16,739 nucleotides of DNA from Phocaeicola_A sp045545095 (GCA_045545095.1 JAZQAG010000050.1:1-16739), one strand, 5' to 3'; numbered from the stretch's first letter, positions 6,774 to 15,146 are shown. Notes: generated from the letters alone by a model not told the origin. Program-made: numbers and translations.

Positions 6774-8153
6774 CTATCCGAAGATGATGCGGAAGGCCTC
6801 TTCTACCTTTCTGACGGGCACCAACTCGATTTTGCTCTTATCCTGTCGGATTCCCTGCATGTTGTGTTTGGGAATGATGATGGTCTTGAAGCCCAACTTC
6901 TCCGCTTCGGCAATGCGCTGCTCGATGCGCGCTACGGGACGTATCTCTCCTGAAAGGCCAACCTCCCCGGCCATGCAGACTCCCTTATCTATCGGAGCGT
7001 CCATATTGCTGCTCAGGATGGCCGAGATGACGGCCAAGTCTATGGCGGGATCGTTCACACGAAGACCACCGGCAATGTTGAGAAAGACATCCTTCTGTGC
7101 CAACTTGAACCCTACACGTTTCTCCAATACGGCCAAAAGCATGTTCATACGCCGTATGTCAAAGCCCGTGGCAGAACGCTGGGGAGTACCATAAGCGGCC
7201 GTGCTGACCAATGCCTGGACCTCTATCAGGAAGGGACGTACCCCTTCGACCGTACAGGCCACAGAGACACCACTCATGCCTTCGTGGTCATCACTCAACA
7301 GCAGTTCACTCGGATTGCTCACCAGACGGAGACCATCCTGACGCATCTCATAGATACCCAACTCAGCCGTACTGCCGAAACGGTTCTTGATGCTACGAAG
7401 AATGCGGTAGAGATAGTGCTGGTCGCCCTCGAACTGGAGGACGGTATCGACAATGTGCTCCAACACCTTGGGACCCGCCAACGTGCCCTCTTTATTGATA
7501 TGTCCGATAAGGATTACGGGAATACCTGTCTCCTTAGCCATCTTGAGGATGGAAGCGGCACACTCGCGCACCTGAGAGATACTGCCCGGAGAAGAATCAA
7601 CCGTCTCGGTAGAGATGGTCTGGATGGAGTCGATGACCACAATCTCGGGATTCACATTCTTGATATGAGTAAATATCTGCTCGAGGGATGTCTCACAGAC
7701 AATCAGGCAATCATCAGAATGGGTGTGGGCAATGCGTTCGGCACGCATCTTCAACTGACGGGCGCTCTCTTCACCGCTGACATAGAGTATCCTACGCTCG
7801 GGCAATCTGAGTACCGTCTGCAAGACAAGTGTTGACTTGCCTATACCTGGTTCACCACCCAACAGGACCAATGAACCGGGAACCAATCCGCCACCCAGCA
7901 CACGGTTCAACTCTCCATCATTCATATCAATACGCACCTCGTCCCCCACTTCTATCTCGCGCAGGGTCTTTGGAGTCGGACGACCGTTCATCCCACCTCC
8001 TGCAGAGACACGCATCTGCTGAAGAGGTGACTCCTTGCGGACGACCTGCTCCACATAGGAGTTCCAAGCTCCACAAGCCGGGCACTTCCCAACCCACTTC
8101 GGGGAATCGTTGCCACACTGGCTGCATACATATACGACCTTATCTTTTGCCAT
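6774..8153 (-). CDS. radA: DNA repair protein RadA (Sms)
   Basis: RecA-related ATPase that promotes branch migration of recombination intermediates. The 459-residue protein matches E. coli RadA (460). It has a C4 zinc finger (C10, C13, C24, C27), Walker A GGEPGIGKST (99-108), Walker B VVIDS, the RadA-specific KNRFG motif near residue 252 and a C-terminal Lon-like domain with GEVGLSGEIRPV. I choose the ATG at 8153 over an in-frame ATG at 8213 because the -7 element TATCTTTG falls inside the longer version, and because family members begin MAK followed at once by the zinc finger. It is the first gene of a possible pair with the FAD dehydrogenase. Confidence 0.96.
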   Translation of the reverse strand: MAKDKVVYVCSQCGNDSPKWVGKCPACGAWNSYVEQVVRKESPLQQMRVSAGGGMNGRPTPKTLREIEVGDEVRIDMNDGELNRVLGGGLVPGSLVLLGGEPGIGKSTLVLQTVLRLPERRILYVSGEESARQLKMRAERIAHTHSDDCLIVCETSLEQIFTHIKNVNPEIVVIDSIQTISTETVDSSPGSISQVRECAASILKMAKETGIPVILIGHINKEGTLAGPKVLEHIVDTVLQFEGDQHYLYRILRSIKNRFGSTAELGIYEMRQDGLRLVSNPSELLLSDDHEGMSGVSVACTVEGVRPFLIEVQALVSTAAYGTPQRSATGFDIRRMNMLLAVLEKRVGFKLAQKDVFLNIAGGLRVNDPAIDLAVISAILSSNMDAPIDKGVCMAGEVGLSGEIRPVARIEQRIAEAEKLGFKTIIIPKHNMQGIRQDKSKIELVPVRKVEEAFRIIFG

Positions 8154-8183
8154 AAGTGTATCTGAAATAGTTTTATCAATGCG

Positions 8184-8191
8184 CAAAGATA
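8184..8191 (-). promoter_or_regulatory. -7 element of the radA promoter
   Basis: On the minus strand TATCTTTG fits TAnnTTTG and lies 30 bp before the radA ATG. No TTTG -33 element is seen at 19-21 bp. Transcription would begin near 8177, giving a leader of about 24 nt. Confidence 0.5.
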
Positions 8192-8233
8192 CAATTTTTT
8201 CCATACGCACCACTTACCGCCTCTGATATTTCC

Positions 8234-8273
8234 ACAAAAAAAGTGGATGCGTCCCGTTGGACACACCCACTTT
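8234..8273 (-). terminator. Strong terminator after the small membrane protein gene
   Basis: 8259-8273 and 8240-8254 form a 15-bp stem in the minus-strand RNA with two G-U pairs and a 4-nt AACG loop, followed by a run of seven U (8236-8242). It lies 24 bp past the stop of the gene at 8298-8486 and separates it from radA. Confidence 0.9.
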
Positions 8274-8297
8274 ATCTTTCCGCCTTTATAAGGTTGA

Positions 8298-8486
8298 TTA
8301 CTTCAACCAACCGGGCAATCTATCTCTGAGGAAGAAATAATATACAGCCAAACCAAGCCAGCTGGTGAGCAACAACAAGATGATAATCAAAATCTTGAGA
8401 CCTGCTCCTGCTGAAATCTTCCAAATTTCCATAGCAGCCTTGATGGTGAGAATAACACCTACCAACCAAATAATAGTTCCTAACAT
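8298..8486 (-). CDS. Small membrane protein, PLDc_N-like
   Basis: 62-residue protein with two transmembrane helices (about 2-18 and 30-51), a short loop and a positively charged C-terminus (RDRLPGWLK). The second helix carries SWLGLAVYYFFLRDR, which resembles the phospholipase-D-nuclease N-terminal domain found alone in many small Bacteroidetes membrane proteins. Its function is unknown. A good Shine-Dalgarno sequence (AAAAAGGA) stands 8 nt before the ATG, unusual for this window and good evidence that the short frame is translated. It lies between the tRNA terminator and its own terminator, so it is a single-gene unit. Confidence 0.82.
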   Translation of the reverse strand: MLGTIIWLVGVILTIKAAMEIWKISAGAGLKILIIILLLLTSWLGLAVYYFFLRDRLPGWLK

Positions 8487-8530
8487 AATAAATCCTTTTT
8501 ATAAATTAAAAATCAATCGTTTTGCTTCTT

Positions 8531-8574
8531 AAAAAAATGAGAGGATAACAGACTTTCGTATGCTTCTCCTCTCA
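8531..8574 (-). terminator. Terminator of tRNA-Arg
   Basis: In the minus-strand RNA UGAGAGGA (8567-8574) pairs with UCCUCUCA (8538-8545) across a 21-nt loop and is followed by seven U (8531-8537). It begins 27 bp past the tRNA 3' end. Confidence 0.78.
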
Positions 8575-8600
8575 CCCACCTTCTTACAAACCTTCTTTTG

Positions 8601-8674
<74 letters not shown>

Positions 8675-8697
8675 ATCCTTAGATAGAATTGCGGGTG

Positions 8698-8729
8698 CAA
8701 AAGTACAGCATTTGTTTGAAACGGCCAAA
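8698..8729 (-). promoter_or_regulatory. Promoter of tRNA-Arg
   Basis: On the minus strand TTTG (8726-8729) is followed after exactly 20 bp by TACTTTTG (8698-8705), a perfect match to the Bacteroides housekeeping consensus. Transcription would start near 8691, about 17 bp before the tRNA. Confidence 0.85.
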
Positions 8730-8843
8730 CTTTTCCTCCACTTTTTGACGGATTACTACATTTAGGACAGTCAGGAAGGAGGGGAAAGGAGACCATTAAC
8801 ACAATTTTCCCAAGCAATACTTCCTTGTTTCAATAATTTGCAG

Positions 8844-8851
8844 TAAATTTG
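8844..8851 (+). promoter_or_regulatory. -7 element of the ileS promoter
   Basis: TAAATTTG fits TAnnTTTG, 41 bp before the ileS ATG. No TTTG is seen at 19-21 bp upstream. The predicted leader of about 35 nt is too short for a T-box or riboswitch. Confidence 0.5.
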
Positions 8852-8892
8852 CGCCTTTAAAAATAAGAAATATATAAAAACGACATAAAATC

Positions 8893-11800
8893 ATGGACAA
8901 GAAATTCGCTGAACACAGCCAGCTGAACCTCTCTGAGGTGAACAAAGAGGTGCTGAAGCGTTGGGATGAGGCCGACGTCTTCCACAAAAGTATGACTGAA
9001 CGCGAGGGATGCCCCTCCTTTGTTTTCTACGAAGGACCTCCCTCGGCCAACGGAATGCCGGGTATCCACCACGTGATGGCACGTACCATCAAGGATACAT
9101 TCTGCCGCTATAAGACCATGAAGGGTTACCAGGTGAAGCGTAAGGCCGGATGGGATACTCACGGATTGCCCGTAGAACTTGGTGTGGAAAAGGCTTTGGG
9201 TATCACCAAGGAGGACATAGGAAAGACCATCAGCGTGGCGGAATACAACAAGCATTGCCGCACCGATGTGATGAAGTTTACCAAAGAATGGACAGACCTG
9301 ACCCACAAGATGGGATATTGGGTTGACCTGGAAAATCCCTATATCACTTACGACAACCGCTACATCGAGACACTCTGGTGGCTCCTCAAGCAACTCTATG
9401 GCAAGAACCTCCTCTACAAAGGATACACCATACAGCCCTATTCACCTGCCGCAGGTACTGGTCTCTCCAGCCACGAGCTGAACCAACCGGGATGCTACCG
9501 CGACGTGAAGGACACCACCTGTGTGGCTCAGTTCAAGATGAAGAACCCACGTCCGGAGATGACCGGATGGGGTACTCCTTACTTCATCGCATGGACAACC
9601 ACTCCCTGGACATTTCCCTCGAACACGGCACTCTGTGTAGGCCCCAAGATTGACTATGTGGCCGTACAGAGCTACAACGGCTATACGGGCGAGAAGATTA
9701 CCGTGGTGCTTGCCAAGGCTCTCCTCTATACCCACTTCAACCAGAAGGCAGAGGGACTTGAATTAGAATCATACAAGCCGGGCGACAAGCTCATCCCCTT
9801 CAAGGTGGTGGGCGAATACAAGGGTGCCGACCTTGTAGGTATGGAGTACGAGCAGCTCATCCCTTGGGTGAAGCCCGTAGAGTTGGACGAGCAAGGCCAT
9901 TGGGTGGAAGCAGCCGCTAAAGCCTTCCGTGTAATTCCCGGTGACTACGTGACCACAGAAGATGGTACGGGTATCGTACACATCGCTCCCACATTCGGTG
10001 CCGATGATGCCTTTGTGGCCCGTGCCGCAGGTATCCCCTCCCTGTTCATGATCAACCAGAAGGGCGAGACACGTCCGATGGTGGACCTGACAGGTAAGTT
10101 CTACCTGATGGAGGAATTGGATGCCGAGTTTGTGAAACAATGTATCGACACTGACACATACAAGGAATATGAAGGCCGTTGGGTAAAGAATGCCTACGAC
10201 CCACAATTCACCGTAGATGGACGCTACGACGAGAAGGCCGCAGGTGCCGCCGAATCGCTCGACATCTACATCTGCCTGATGCTGAAGGCTACAAACAAGG
10301 TGTTCAAGATTGAGAAACACGTGCACAACTATCCGCACTGTTGGCGTACGGACAAGCCGGTACTCTACTATCCGCTGGATAGCTGGTTCATCCGCTCTAC
10401 CGCCGCCAAGGAACGCATGATGGAGCTGAACAAGACCATCAACTGGAAACCCGAATCAACCGGTACAGGCCGCTTCGGCAAGTGGTTGGAGAACCTGAAC
10501 GACTGGAACTTGAGCCGTTCACGCTACTGGGGTACTCCCCTACCCATCTGGCGTAGCGAAGAGGGCGAGGAACTCTGTATCGGCTCAGTAGAAGAACTCT
10601 ACAACGAGATGGAGAAGGCCGTAGCCGCCGGCATGATGAAGTCTAACCCCTATAAGGATGCAGGCTTCGAACCTGGTGTATATACTCAGGAGAACTATGA
10701 CAAGATTGACCTGCACCGTCCCTATGTGGATGACATCATCCTTGTCTCTCCCACCGGCAAAGCCATGAAGCGCGAACTGGACCTCATCGACGTATGGTTC
10801 GACTCGGGTGCCATGCCTTACGCACAGTTGCACTATCCCTTCGAGAACAAGGAGATTGTAGATAACCGCTCATACTATCCCGCCGACTTCATAGCCGAAG
10901 GTGTTGACCAGACACGCGGATGGTTCTTCACCCTCCATGCCATCGCCACGATGGTGTTCGATAGTGTGTCGTACAAGAGCGTAATCTCTAACGGACTTGT
11001 ATTGGACAAGAACGGCAACAAGATGTCCAAGCGACTGGGCAATGCCGTTGACCCCTTCGGTGCTATCGAGAAGTATGGCTCTGACCCCTTGCGTTGGTAC
11101 ATGATTACCAACTCATCGCCGTGGGATAACTTGAAGTTCGACGAAGACGGTGTGGCCGAAGTGAGCCGCAAGTTCTTCGGCACCTTATATAATACATACT
11201 CTTTCTTTGCCATGTATGCCAACATCGATGGCTTCACCTACGGCGAAGAGGAGGTTCCCATGAACGAACGTCCGGAACTCGACCGTTGGATACTCTCTGT
11301 GCTCAACTCACTCATCAAGGAGGTGGATGCCTGCCTGGCCGACTATGAGCCGACACGTGCCGGACGCCTTGTACAGGACTTTGTGAACGACAACCTCTCC
11401 AACTGGTTCGTACGCTTGAGCCGTAAACGTTTCTGGGGTGGAGGCATGACTACCGACAAGCTCTCGGCTTACCAGACACTCTATATCTGCTTGGAGACCG
11501 TAGCCAAACTGATGGCTCCCATCGCTCCTTTCTTTGCCGACCGTCTCTATATGGATCTTATCGCCACCACCGGACGCGACAATGTGGAGTCTATCCACTT
11601 GGCCAAGTTCCCCGAATGCAACGAAGCACTTATCGACGAGGCATTGGAGGCCCGCATGAAGATGGCTCAGGACATCACTTCTATGACCCTTGCCCTGCGC
11701 AAGAAGGTGAACATCAAGGTTCGCCAACCGCTTCAGTGCATCATGATACCTACCGTAAGCGAAGAGCAGAAGGCCCACATCGAAGCCGTGAAGAGCCTTA

Positions 11801-12378
11801 TCATGAACGAGGTTAACGTGAAGGAGGTGAACTTTGCCGAAAGCTCTACCGGCCTGTTGGTGAAGCGTGTGAAGTGTAACTTCCGCGTGATGGGTAAGAA
11901 GTTCGGCAAGCAGATGAAGGCTGTAGCCGCTGCTATGGAAGGTCTCGACCAGGAAGCTATCGCACTATTGGAGAAAGAGGGTACCTACACACTCACCATC
12001 GACGGTGCTCCCCTTACCGTAGAGGTAGCCGATGTGGAAATCATCAACGAAGACATCCCCGGATGGTTGGTGGCCAACGAAGGCAAACTCACCGTAGCGT
12101 TGGAAGTGGAAGTGACCGAAGAACTCCGCCGCGAAGGTATTGCCCGCGAACTGGTGAACCGTATCCAGAACATCCGAAAGAGCAGTGGTTTCGAGATTAC
12201 CGACAAGATAAACGTGACACTGACACGCCACGAGCAGACAGATGCCGCCGTAGAAGCCTACAAGGAGTACATCTGCACCCAAGTACAGGCAACAGCCCTC
12301 ACACTGGCCGATGCCGTTGAGGGTACAGAGCTTGACTTCGATGATTTCAAACTGACCGCACGGGTGGAGAAGGCATAA
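8893..12378 (+). CDS. ileS: Isoleucyl-tRNA synthetase, type 2 with altered HIGH motif
   Basis: Class I synthetase charging tRNA-Ile with isoleucine (EC 6.1.1.5). The 1161-residue length, longer than the about 940 of E. coli IleRS, and the lack of a C-terminal zinc-finger tail fit the eukaryote-like IleRS2 group. The signature region reads NGMPGIHH (53-60): where the family has H-I-G-H there is G57-I58-H59-H60, a swap of the first and third positions. The KMSKS loop is KMSKR (710-714). Editing-domain motifs are present (TTPWTFPSNTAL and GTGIVHIAPTFGADD), as is DVWFDSGAMP of the catalytic core. IleRS2 enzymes resist mupirocin, and the GXHH form is reported to raise resistance further. It is the only IleRS in the window and heads a plus-strand cluster with the DksA-like gene and lspA. 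Confidence 0.98.
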   Translation: MDKKFAEHSQLNLSEVNKEVLKRWDEADVFHKSMTEREGCPSFVFYEGPPSANGMPGIHHVMARTIKDTFCRYKTMKGYQVKRKAGWDTHGLPVELGVEKALGITKEDIGKTISVAEYNKHCRTDVMKFTKEWTDLTHKMGYWVDLENPYITYDNRYIETLWWLLKQLYGKNLLYKGYTIQPYSPAAGTGLSSHELNQPGCYRDVKDTTCVAQFKMKNPRPEMTGWGTPYFIAWTTTPWTFPSNTALCVGPKIDYVAVQSYNGYTGEKITVVLAKALLYTHFNQKAEGLELESYKPGDKLIPFKVVGEYKGADLVGMEYEQLIPWVKPVELDEQGHWVEAAAKAFRVIPGDYVTTEDGTGIVHIAPTFGADDAFVARAAGIPSLFMINQKGETRPMVDLTGKFYLMEELDAEFVKQCIDTDTYKEYEGRWVKNAYDPQFTVDGRYDEKAAGAAESLDIYICLMLKATNKVFKIEKHVHNYPHCWRTDKPVLYYPLDSWFIRSTAAKERMMELNKTINWKPESTGTGRFGKWLENLNDWNLSRSRYWGTPLPIWRSEEGEELCIGSVEELYNEMEKAVAAGMMKSNPYKDAGFEPGVYTQENYDKIDLHRPYVDDIILVSPTGKAMKRELDLIDVWFDSGAMPYAQLHYPFENKEIVDNRSYYPADFIAEGVDQTRGWFFTLHAIATMVFDSVSYKSVISNGLVLDKNGNKMSKRLGNAVDPFGAIEKYGSDPLRWYMITNSSPWDNLKFDEDGVAEVSRKFFGTLYNTYSFFAMYANIDGFTYGEEEVPMNERPELDRWILSVLNSLIKEVDACLADYEPTRAGRLVQDFVNDNLSNWFVRLSRKRFWGGGMTTDKLSAYQTLYICLETVAKLMAPIAPFFADRLYMDLIATTGRDNVESIHLAKFPECNEALIDEALEARMKMAQDITSMTLALRKKVNIKVRQPLQCIMIPTVSEEQKAHIEAVKSLIMNEVNVKEVNFAESSTGLLVKRVKCNFRVMGKKFGKQMKAVAAAMEGLDQEAIALLEKEGTYTLTIDGAPLTVEVADVEIINEDIPGWLVANEGKLTVALEVEVTEELRREGIARELVNRIQNIRKSSGFEITDKINVTLTRHEQTDAAVEAYKEYICTQVQATALTLADAVEGTELDFDDFKLTARVEKA

Positions 12379-12393
12379 AGCGGACAATTAGAA

Positions 12394-12523
12394 GAAAAGG
12401 AGTTAGAGAGGAGTGTAGGAGGTAGGAGTGACGCTTCGCTTAGGAGTGTAGACGAATGTCTTGCAAATGATAGTTGAAACTATTATCTACACTCCTCTAC
12501 TCCTTCACTTCTACACTCCTTGA
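12394..12523. repeat. Imperfect long inverted repeat of AGGAGTG units after ileS
   Basis: AGGAGTGTAG occurs at 12409-12418 and 12442-12451 and its reverse complement at 12487-12496 and 12511-12520. Related AGGAGNN units fill both arms with a spacing of about 7-8 bases. A GC-rich ACGCTTCGCT piece (12431-12440) interrupts the left arm, like the GGCTTCGCC hairpin in the module at 2530. The arms can fold into a large stem-loop 15 bp past the ileS stop. It may terminate or stabilise the ileS transcript. Confidence 0.75.
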
Positions 12524-12580
12524 AAAAACCTCCTTTAACTACTGAAATAAAATTTTAATTAACCTAAATACTTAAACACT

Positions 12581-12958
12581 ATGTCAGAAAAGACAAGATA
12601 CTCGGATGCCGAGTTAGAAGAATTCCGTGCCATTATCCTCCAGAAGTTGGAGTTGGCCCAGCGCGACTATGATTCCATGAAAGCCAGCCTGATGAACACC
12701 GATTGTAACGGTGTGGACGACACATCACCTACATTCAAGGTGCTCGAAGAAGGCAGTAACACCATGACCAAAGAAGAGACAACCCGCTTGGCAGAGCGCC
12801 AGTTGAAGTTCATCGGCGACCTGAAAGCCGCTCTTGTCCGCATTGAGAACAAGACTTACGGAGTATGCCGTGTGACAGGCAAACTGATTCCTGCCGAACG
12901 CCTCCGTGCCGTACCTCATGCCACACTGAGCATTGAGGCCAAGCAGATGAAAAAGTAA
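12581..12958 (+). CDS. DksA/TraR-family regulator lacking zinc ligands
   Basis: 125-residue protein of the TraR/DksA family, which binds the RNA polymerase secondary channel and changes promoter choice during stress. Residues 8-90 form the predicted helical coiled-coil and 91-125 the C-terminal domain. The family tail is clear (YGVCRVTGKLIPAERLRAVPHATLSIEAK), but of the four zinc cysteines (C-x2-C-x17-C-x2-C) only C96 remains; the others are T99, S117 and A120. The fold must be kept without zinc, as seen in many Bacteroidetes homologues. The acidic DxxDxA tip of E. coli DksA is not obvious; D46-D47 may replace it. It lies between ileS and lspA, with repeat-filled gaps on both sides. Confidence 0.93.
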   Translation: MSEKTRYSDAELEEFRAIILQKLELAQRDYDSMKASLMNTDCNGVDDTSPTFKVLEEGSNTMTKEETTRLAERQLKFIGDLKAALVRIENKTYGVCRVTGKLIPAERLRAVPHATLSIEAKQMKK

Positions 12959-13097
12959 ATTAGTGAATTAGTGATGAGCTACGAGCTACAAGTGACGAGT
13001 GCCCATACGGCACAAAACTCGTAGCTTGTAACTCGTAGCTCGTAGCTCATAACTCGTAGCTTGTAACTCGTAGCTCGTAACTAGTCGCTAGTCACTA
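12956..13097. repeat. Heptamer array filling the gap between the DksA-like gene and lspA
   Basis: The array begins at the stop codon of the upstream gene (12956-12958) and ends 8 bp before the lspA ATG. From 13014 to 13097 twelve units follow in strict seven-base register (GTAGCTT, GTAACTC, GTAGCTC, GTAACTA, GTCGCTA and so on). A left arm (12971-12998) has the inverse family: 12974-12989 is the exact reverse complement of 13035-13050 (16 bp). A short GTGCC-CATAC-GGCAC hairpin (12999-13013) divides the arms. The transcript should fold into a long hairpin before the lspA start. Confidence 0.88.
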
Positions 13098-13105
13098 AAA
13101 AAGAC

Positions 13106-13774
13106 ATGAAACAATTACTGACAAAAGGCAGAATGGCCGCCATTATCGTGACGGCCATTCTACTGATAGACCAAATTATTAAGATCTGGGTGAAGACCCA
13201 TATGTTTCGGGGCGAGAGTATCCGCATAGCCGACTGGTTCTTCATACACTTTACGGAAAATCCGGGCATGGCCTTCGGTATGGAGATATTTGACAAGCTC
13301 TTCCTCACTGTATTCCGCATTGTAGCTGCAGGTGCCATCACCTGGTACTTGTACAAGGTTTGTCAAAAATCAACAGAGGGGAAAAGTGTACCCACCGGCT
13401 ATATCGTCTGCCTGTCAGCCATTCTGGCCGGAGCAGTAGGAAATATCATTGATTGTGTCTGCTACGGAGCCATCTTCAGCGAAAGCACCTTCTGGCAGAC
13501 CGCCCATTTTGTCACTCCGGGCGAAGGATATGCCCCCTGGTTCTATGGCAAGGTGGTGGACATGTTCTATTTCCCCCTTATTGAAACCAATTGGCCCTCA
13601 TGGATGCCTTTTGTAGGTGGAGAACATTTCATCTTCTTCAGCCCTATCTTCAACTTTGCCGATGCGGCTATCAGTTGCGGCATCGTGGCTCTCATCCTCT
13701 TTTATAGCAAGTACCTGAACCAGGACTCTACACCCAAGGAGGAATCACAGCAATCATCCGTCACTCCACAATAA
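13106..13774 (+). CDS. lspA: Lipoprotein signal peptidase (signal peptidase II)
   Basis: Inner-membrane aspartic protease that removes signal peptides from diacylglyceryl-modified prolipoproteins. Conserved boxes are D22 in IDQIIK, N52 in TENPGMAFG, GN and D116 in VGNIIDCV, the first catalytic aspartate D152 in KVVDMFYFP and the second, D186, in FNFADAAIS. Four transmembrane helices are expected (about 10-29, 65-85, 97-117 and 183-203). At 222 residues it is longer than E. coli LspA (164); the extra length is mainly an aromatic-rich periplasmic insertion (about 120-178) typical of Bacteroidetes and a polar C-terminal tail. It follows ileS at one gene's distance, echoing the ileS-lspA linkage of E. 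coli, and precedes a lipoprotein gene by 8 bp. Confidence 0.97.
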   Translation: MKQLLTKGRMAAIIVTAILLIDQIIKIWVKTHMFRGESIRIADWFFIHFTENPGMAFGMEIFDKLFLTVFRIVAAGAITWYLYKVCQKSTEGKSVPTGYIVCLSAILAGAVGNIIDCVCYGAIFSESTFWQTAHFVTPGEGYAPWFYGKVVDMFYFPLIETNWPSWMPFVGGEHFIFFSPIFNFADAAISCGIVALILFYSKYLNQDSTPKEESQQSSVTPQ

Positions 13775-13782
13775 AAGCCCTT

Positions 13783-14784
13783 ATGAAAGAACTCTCCAAC
13801 TCGCTACAAGTAATACTTCTGATTGGCATCTTCTGTTTCACAGCATGCACAGTAGAGGTCCCTTCGCATGTCATACAGCCCCATGAGATGGAAGATTTGT
13901 TGTATGACTACCACCTTATGCAAGCCATGGCAGGAGACTTGAAGTCCAATGAGCGATACAAGCGGAATCTGTATGAGCAATATGTCTTTGACAAGCATCA
14001 TATCAGCGAAGCCGAATTTGACTCATCTCTGGTATGGTACATGCGCAATCCCAAAGAGTTGGAAAGCATCTACAAGAATCTCAACACACGTTTGGCTGCA
14101 GAAAAGGAGGCATTGGAGGCAAGCATCCCTCCAGGAAGAAGAGTCAGACAGACTTCGCCCTATGGTGACAGCGTCAATATCTGGGATGATTATCGTCTCT
14201 TCAGGCTAAACACCAATCCGTTGAGCAACAAGCTTGTATTCAAACTGTCAGCTGACAGCAACTATCATGCCAAGGACCATTTCGAATGGTTGGTCGATGC
14301 CCTGTTCCTGCAAGATAGTACCCACAGTCAGGCAGTCATGGCAATGACAGCCATCTATGATGACGACACCATTGGGAACTCGTTGCCAATAACCGGTTCA
14401 GGCACACACGCACTGACATTACATGGAGACTCTTCCTCACAGATAAAGGAACTGATAGGACATATCTATTACTATCCTATCCGAAATAAGGAGATGGCAG
14501 ATTCATTACCTATGGACACCTTGGCCACCATGAGACAACCGGTTTTACTGCTGTCCGACATCAAACTGATGAGATATCATCACAACGACTCCATATCAGT
14601 AGAAACAGACAGCACCGATGTACAGGAAGCCGATACGACATCAACCAAGACTGGCACGAAGGAGATAAAGAAGAGTGCTGTACAAAAGAGACTTCGGAAT
14701 ACCAAGCCTATAGAGCCGACAAGAGTGCAACCCCCATCAGACCATGCAGACAGTAAAAAAGTACGCTTCGAACCGGTTCGTTGA
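13783..14784 (+). CDS. DUF4296-like lipoprotein
   Basis: 333-residue predicted lipoprotein of unknown function. The N-terminus has a signal peptide (hydrophobic 8-21) ending in a lipobox-like F-T-A-C with the lipidated cysteine at C22; phenylalanine at -3 is slightly unusual. Residues about 27-115 resemble the DUF4296 domain (HEMEDLLYDYHLMQAM and FDSSLVWYMRNPKELESIYKNL). The middle part is likely beta-rich and the C-terminus, from about 270, is polar, low in complexity and rich in T, D and K. It starts 8 bp after lspA, so the two are almost surely co-transcribed. It is expected at the periplasmic face or outer membrane. Confidence 0.88.
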   Translation: MKELSNSLQVILLIGIFCFTACTVEVPSHVIQPHEMEDLLYDYHLMQAMAGDLKSNERYKRNLYEQYVFDKHHISEAEFDSSLVWYMRNPKELESIYKNLNTRLAAEKEALEASIPPGRRVRQTSPYGDSVNIWDDYRLFRLNTNPLSNKLVFKLSADSNYHAKDHFEWLVDALFLQDSTHSQAVMAMTAIYDDDTIGNSLPITGSGTHALTLHGDSSSQIKELIGHIYYYPIRNKEMADSLPMDTLATMRQPVLLLSDIKLMRYHHNDSISVETDSTDVQEADTTSTKTGTKEIKKSAVQKRLRNTKPIEPTRVQPPSDHADSKKVRFEPVR

Positions 14785-15112
14785 CAAAGCGGGCAACATC
14801 AATGGCTCTACCATTGTGACAATCACCTCCAATCACACATTGCAATGCGCCCACCCCCTTGAAGGGAGAGAAGAGCCGTTCACTGAGTGGATTGGTGGAA
14901 CCATCATCACCAGTCCTTTAGCTTCGCTCCCGACATCTGCCACCGCTACGACTCTGAAAGACTGGATTGAACTACTCGTCACCCCTGACACATCAGCCTC
15001 CCTTCCCCTTTATCTTTGGCATACGATAAGCACAGACATAGAAGCCCCCTGTCCTGTCCCCATCCGCCTCTGAATATCTGGAGTGCCAATATTGTACTAA
15101 ATAATAGAGCAA
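14785..15112. other. Gene-poor stretch between convergent genes
   Basis: A plus-strand frame of 109 codons (14744-15073) overlaps the last 41 bases of the lipoprotein gene and runs through this stretch. Its product is rich in T, S and L, shows no motif I recognise, and has no ribosome binding site. The minus strand is broken by stops in every frame. It may be a decayed gene or untranslated 3' sequence. I see no RNA gene here. Confidence 0.4.
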
Positions 15113-15134
15113 AAAAGTATCTTAATATACTTTT
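15111..15134 (-). terminator. Terminator between convergent genes
   Basis: AAAAGTAT (15113-15120) pairs with ATACTTTT (15127-15134) around a 6-nt loop. On the minus strand it is followed by further T residues, 45 bp past the stop of the regulator gene. The stem is AT-rich and could work in both directions. Confidence 0.5.
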
Positions 15135-15146
15135 CCAACATCCCGC

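Noticed and set aside
8154..8213. Longer radA start at 8213
   Set aside because: The extension contains the -7 promoter element and adds 20 residues ahead of the conserved MAK/zinc-finger start.
8852..8892. T-box or riboswitch leader for ileS
   Set aside because: The leader after the predicted transcription start is only about 35 nt and has no conserved T-box sequence or stem set.
8857..9393. Minus-strand frame of 178 codons
   Set aside because: Antisense to the start of ileS with no recognisable domain or ribosome binding site.
9769..10338. Minus-strand frame of 189 codons
   Set aside because: Antisense to the editing-domain part of ileS; composition reflects the complementary codons.
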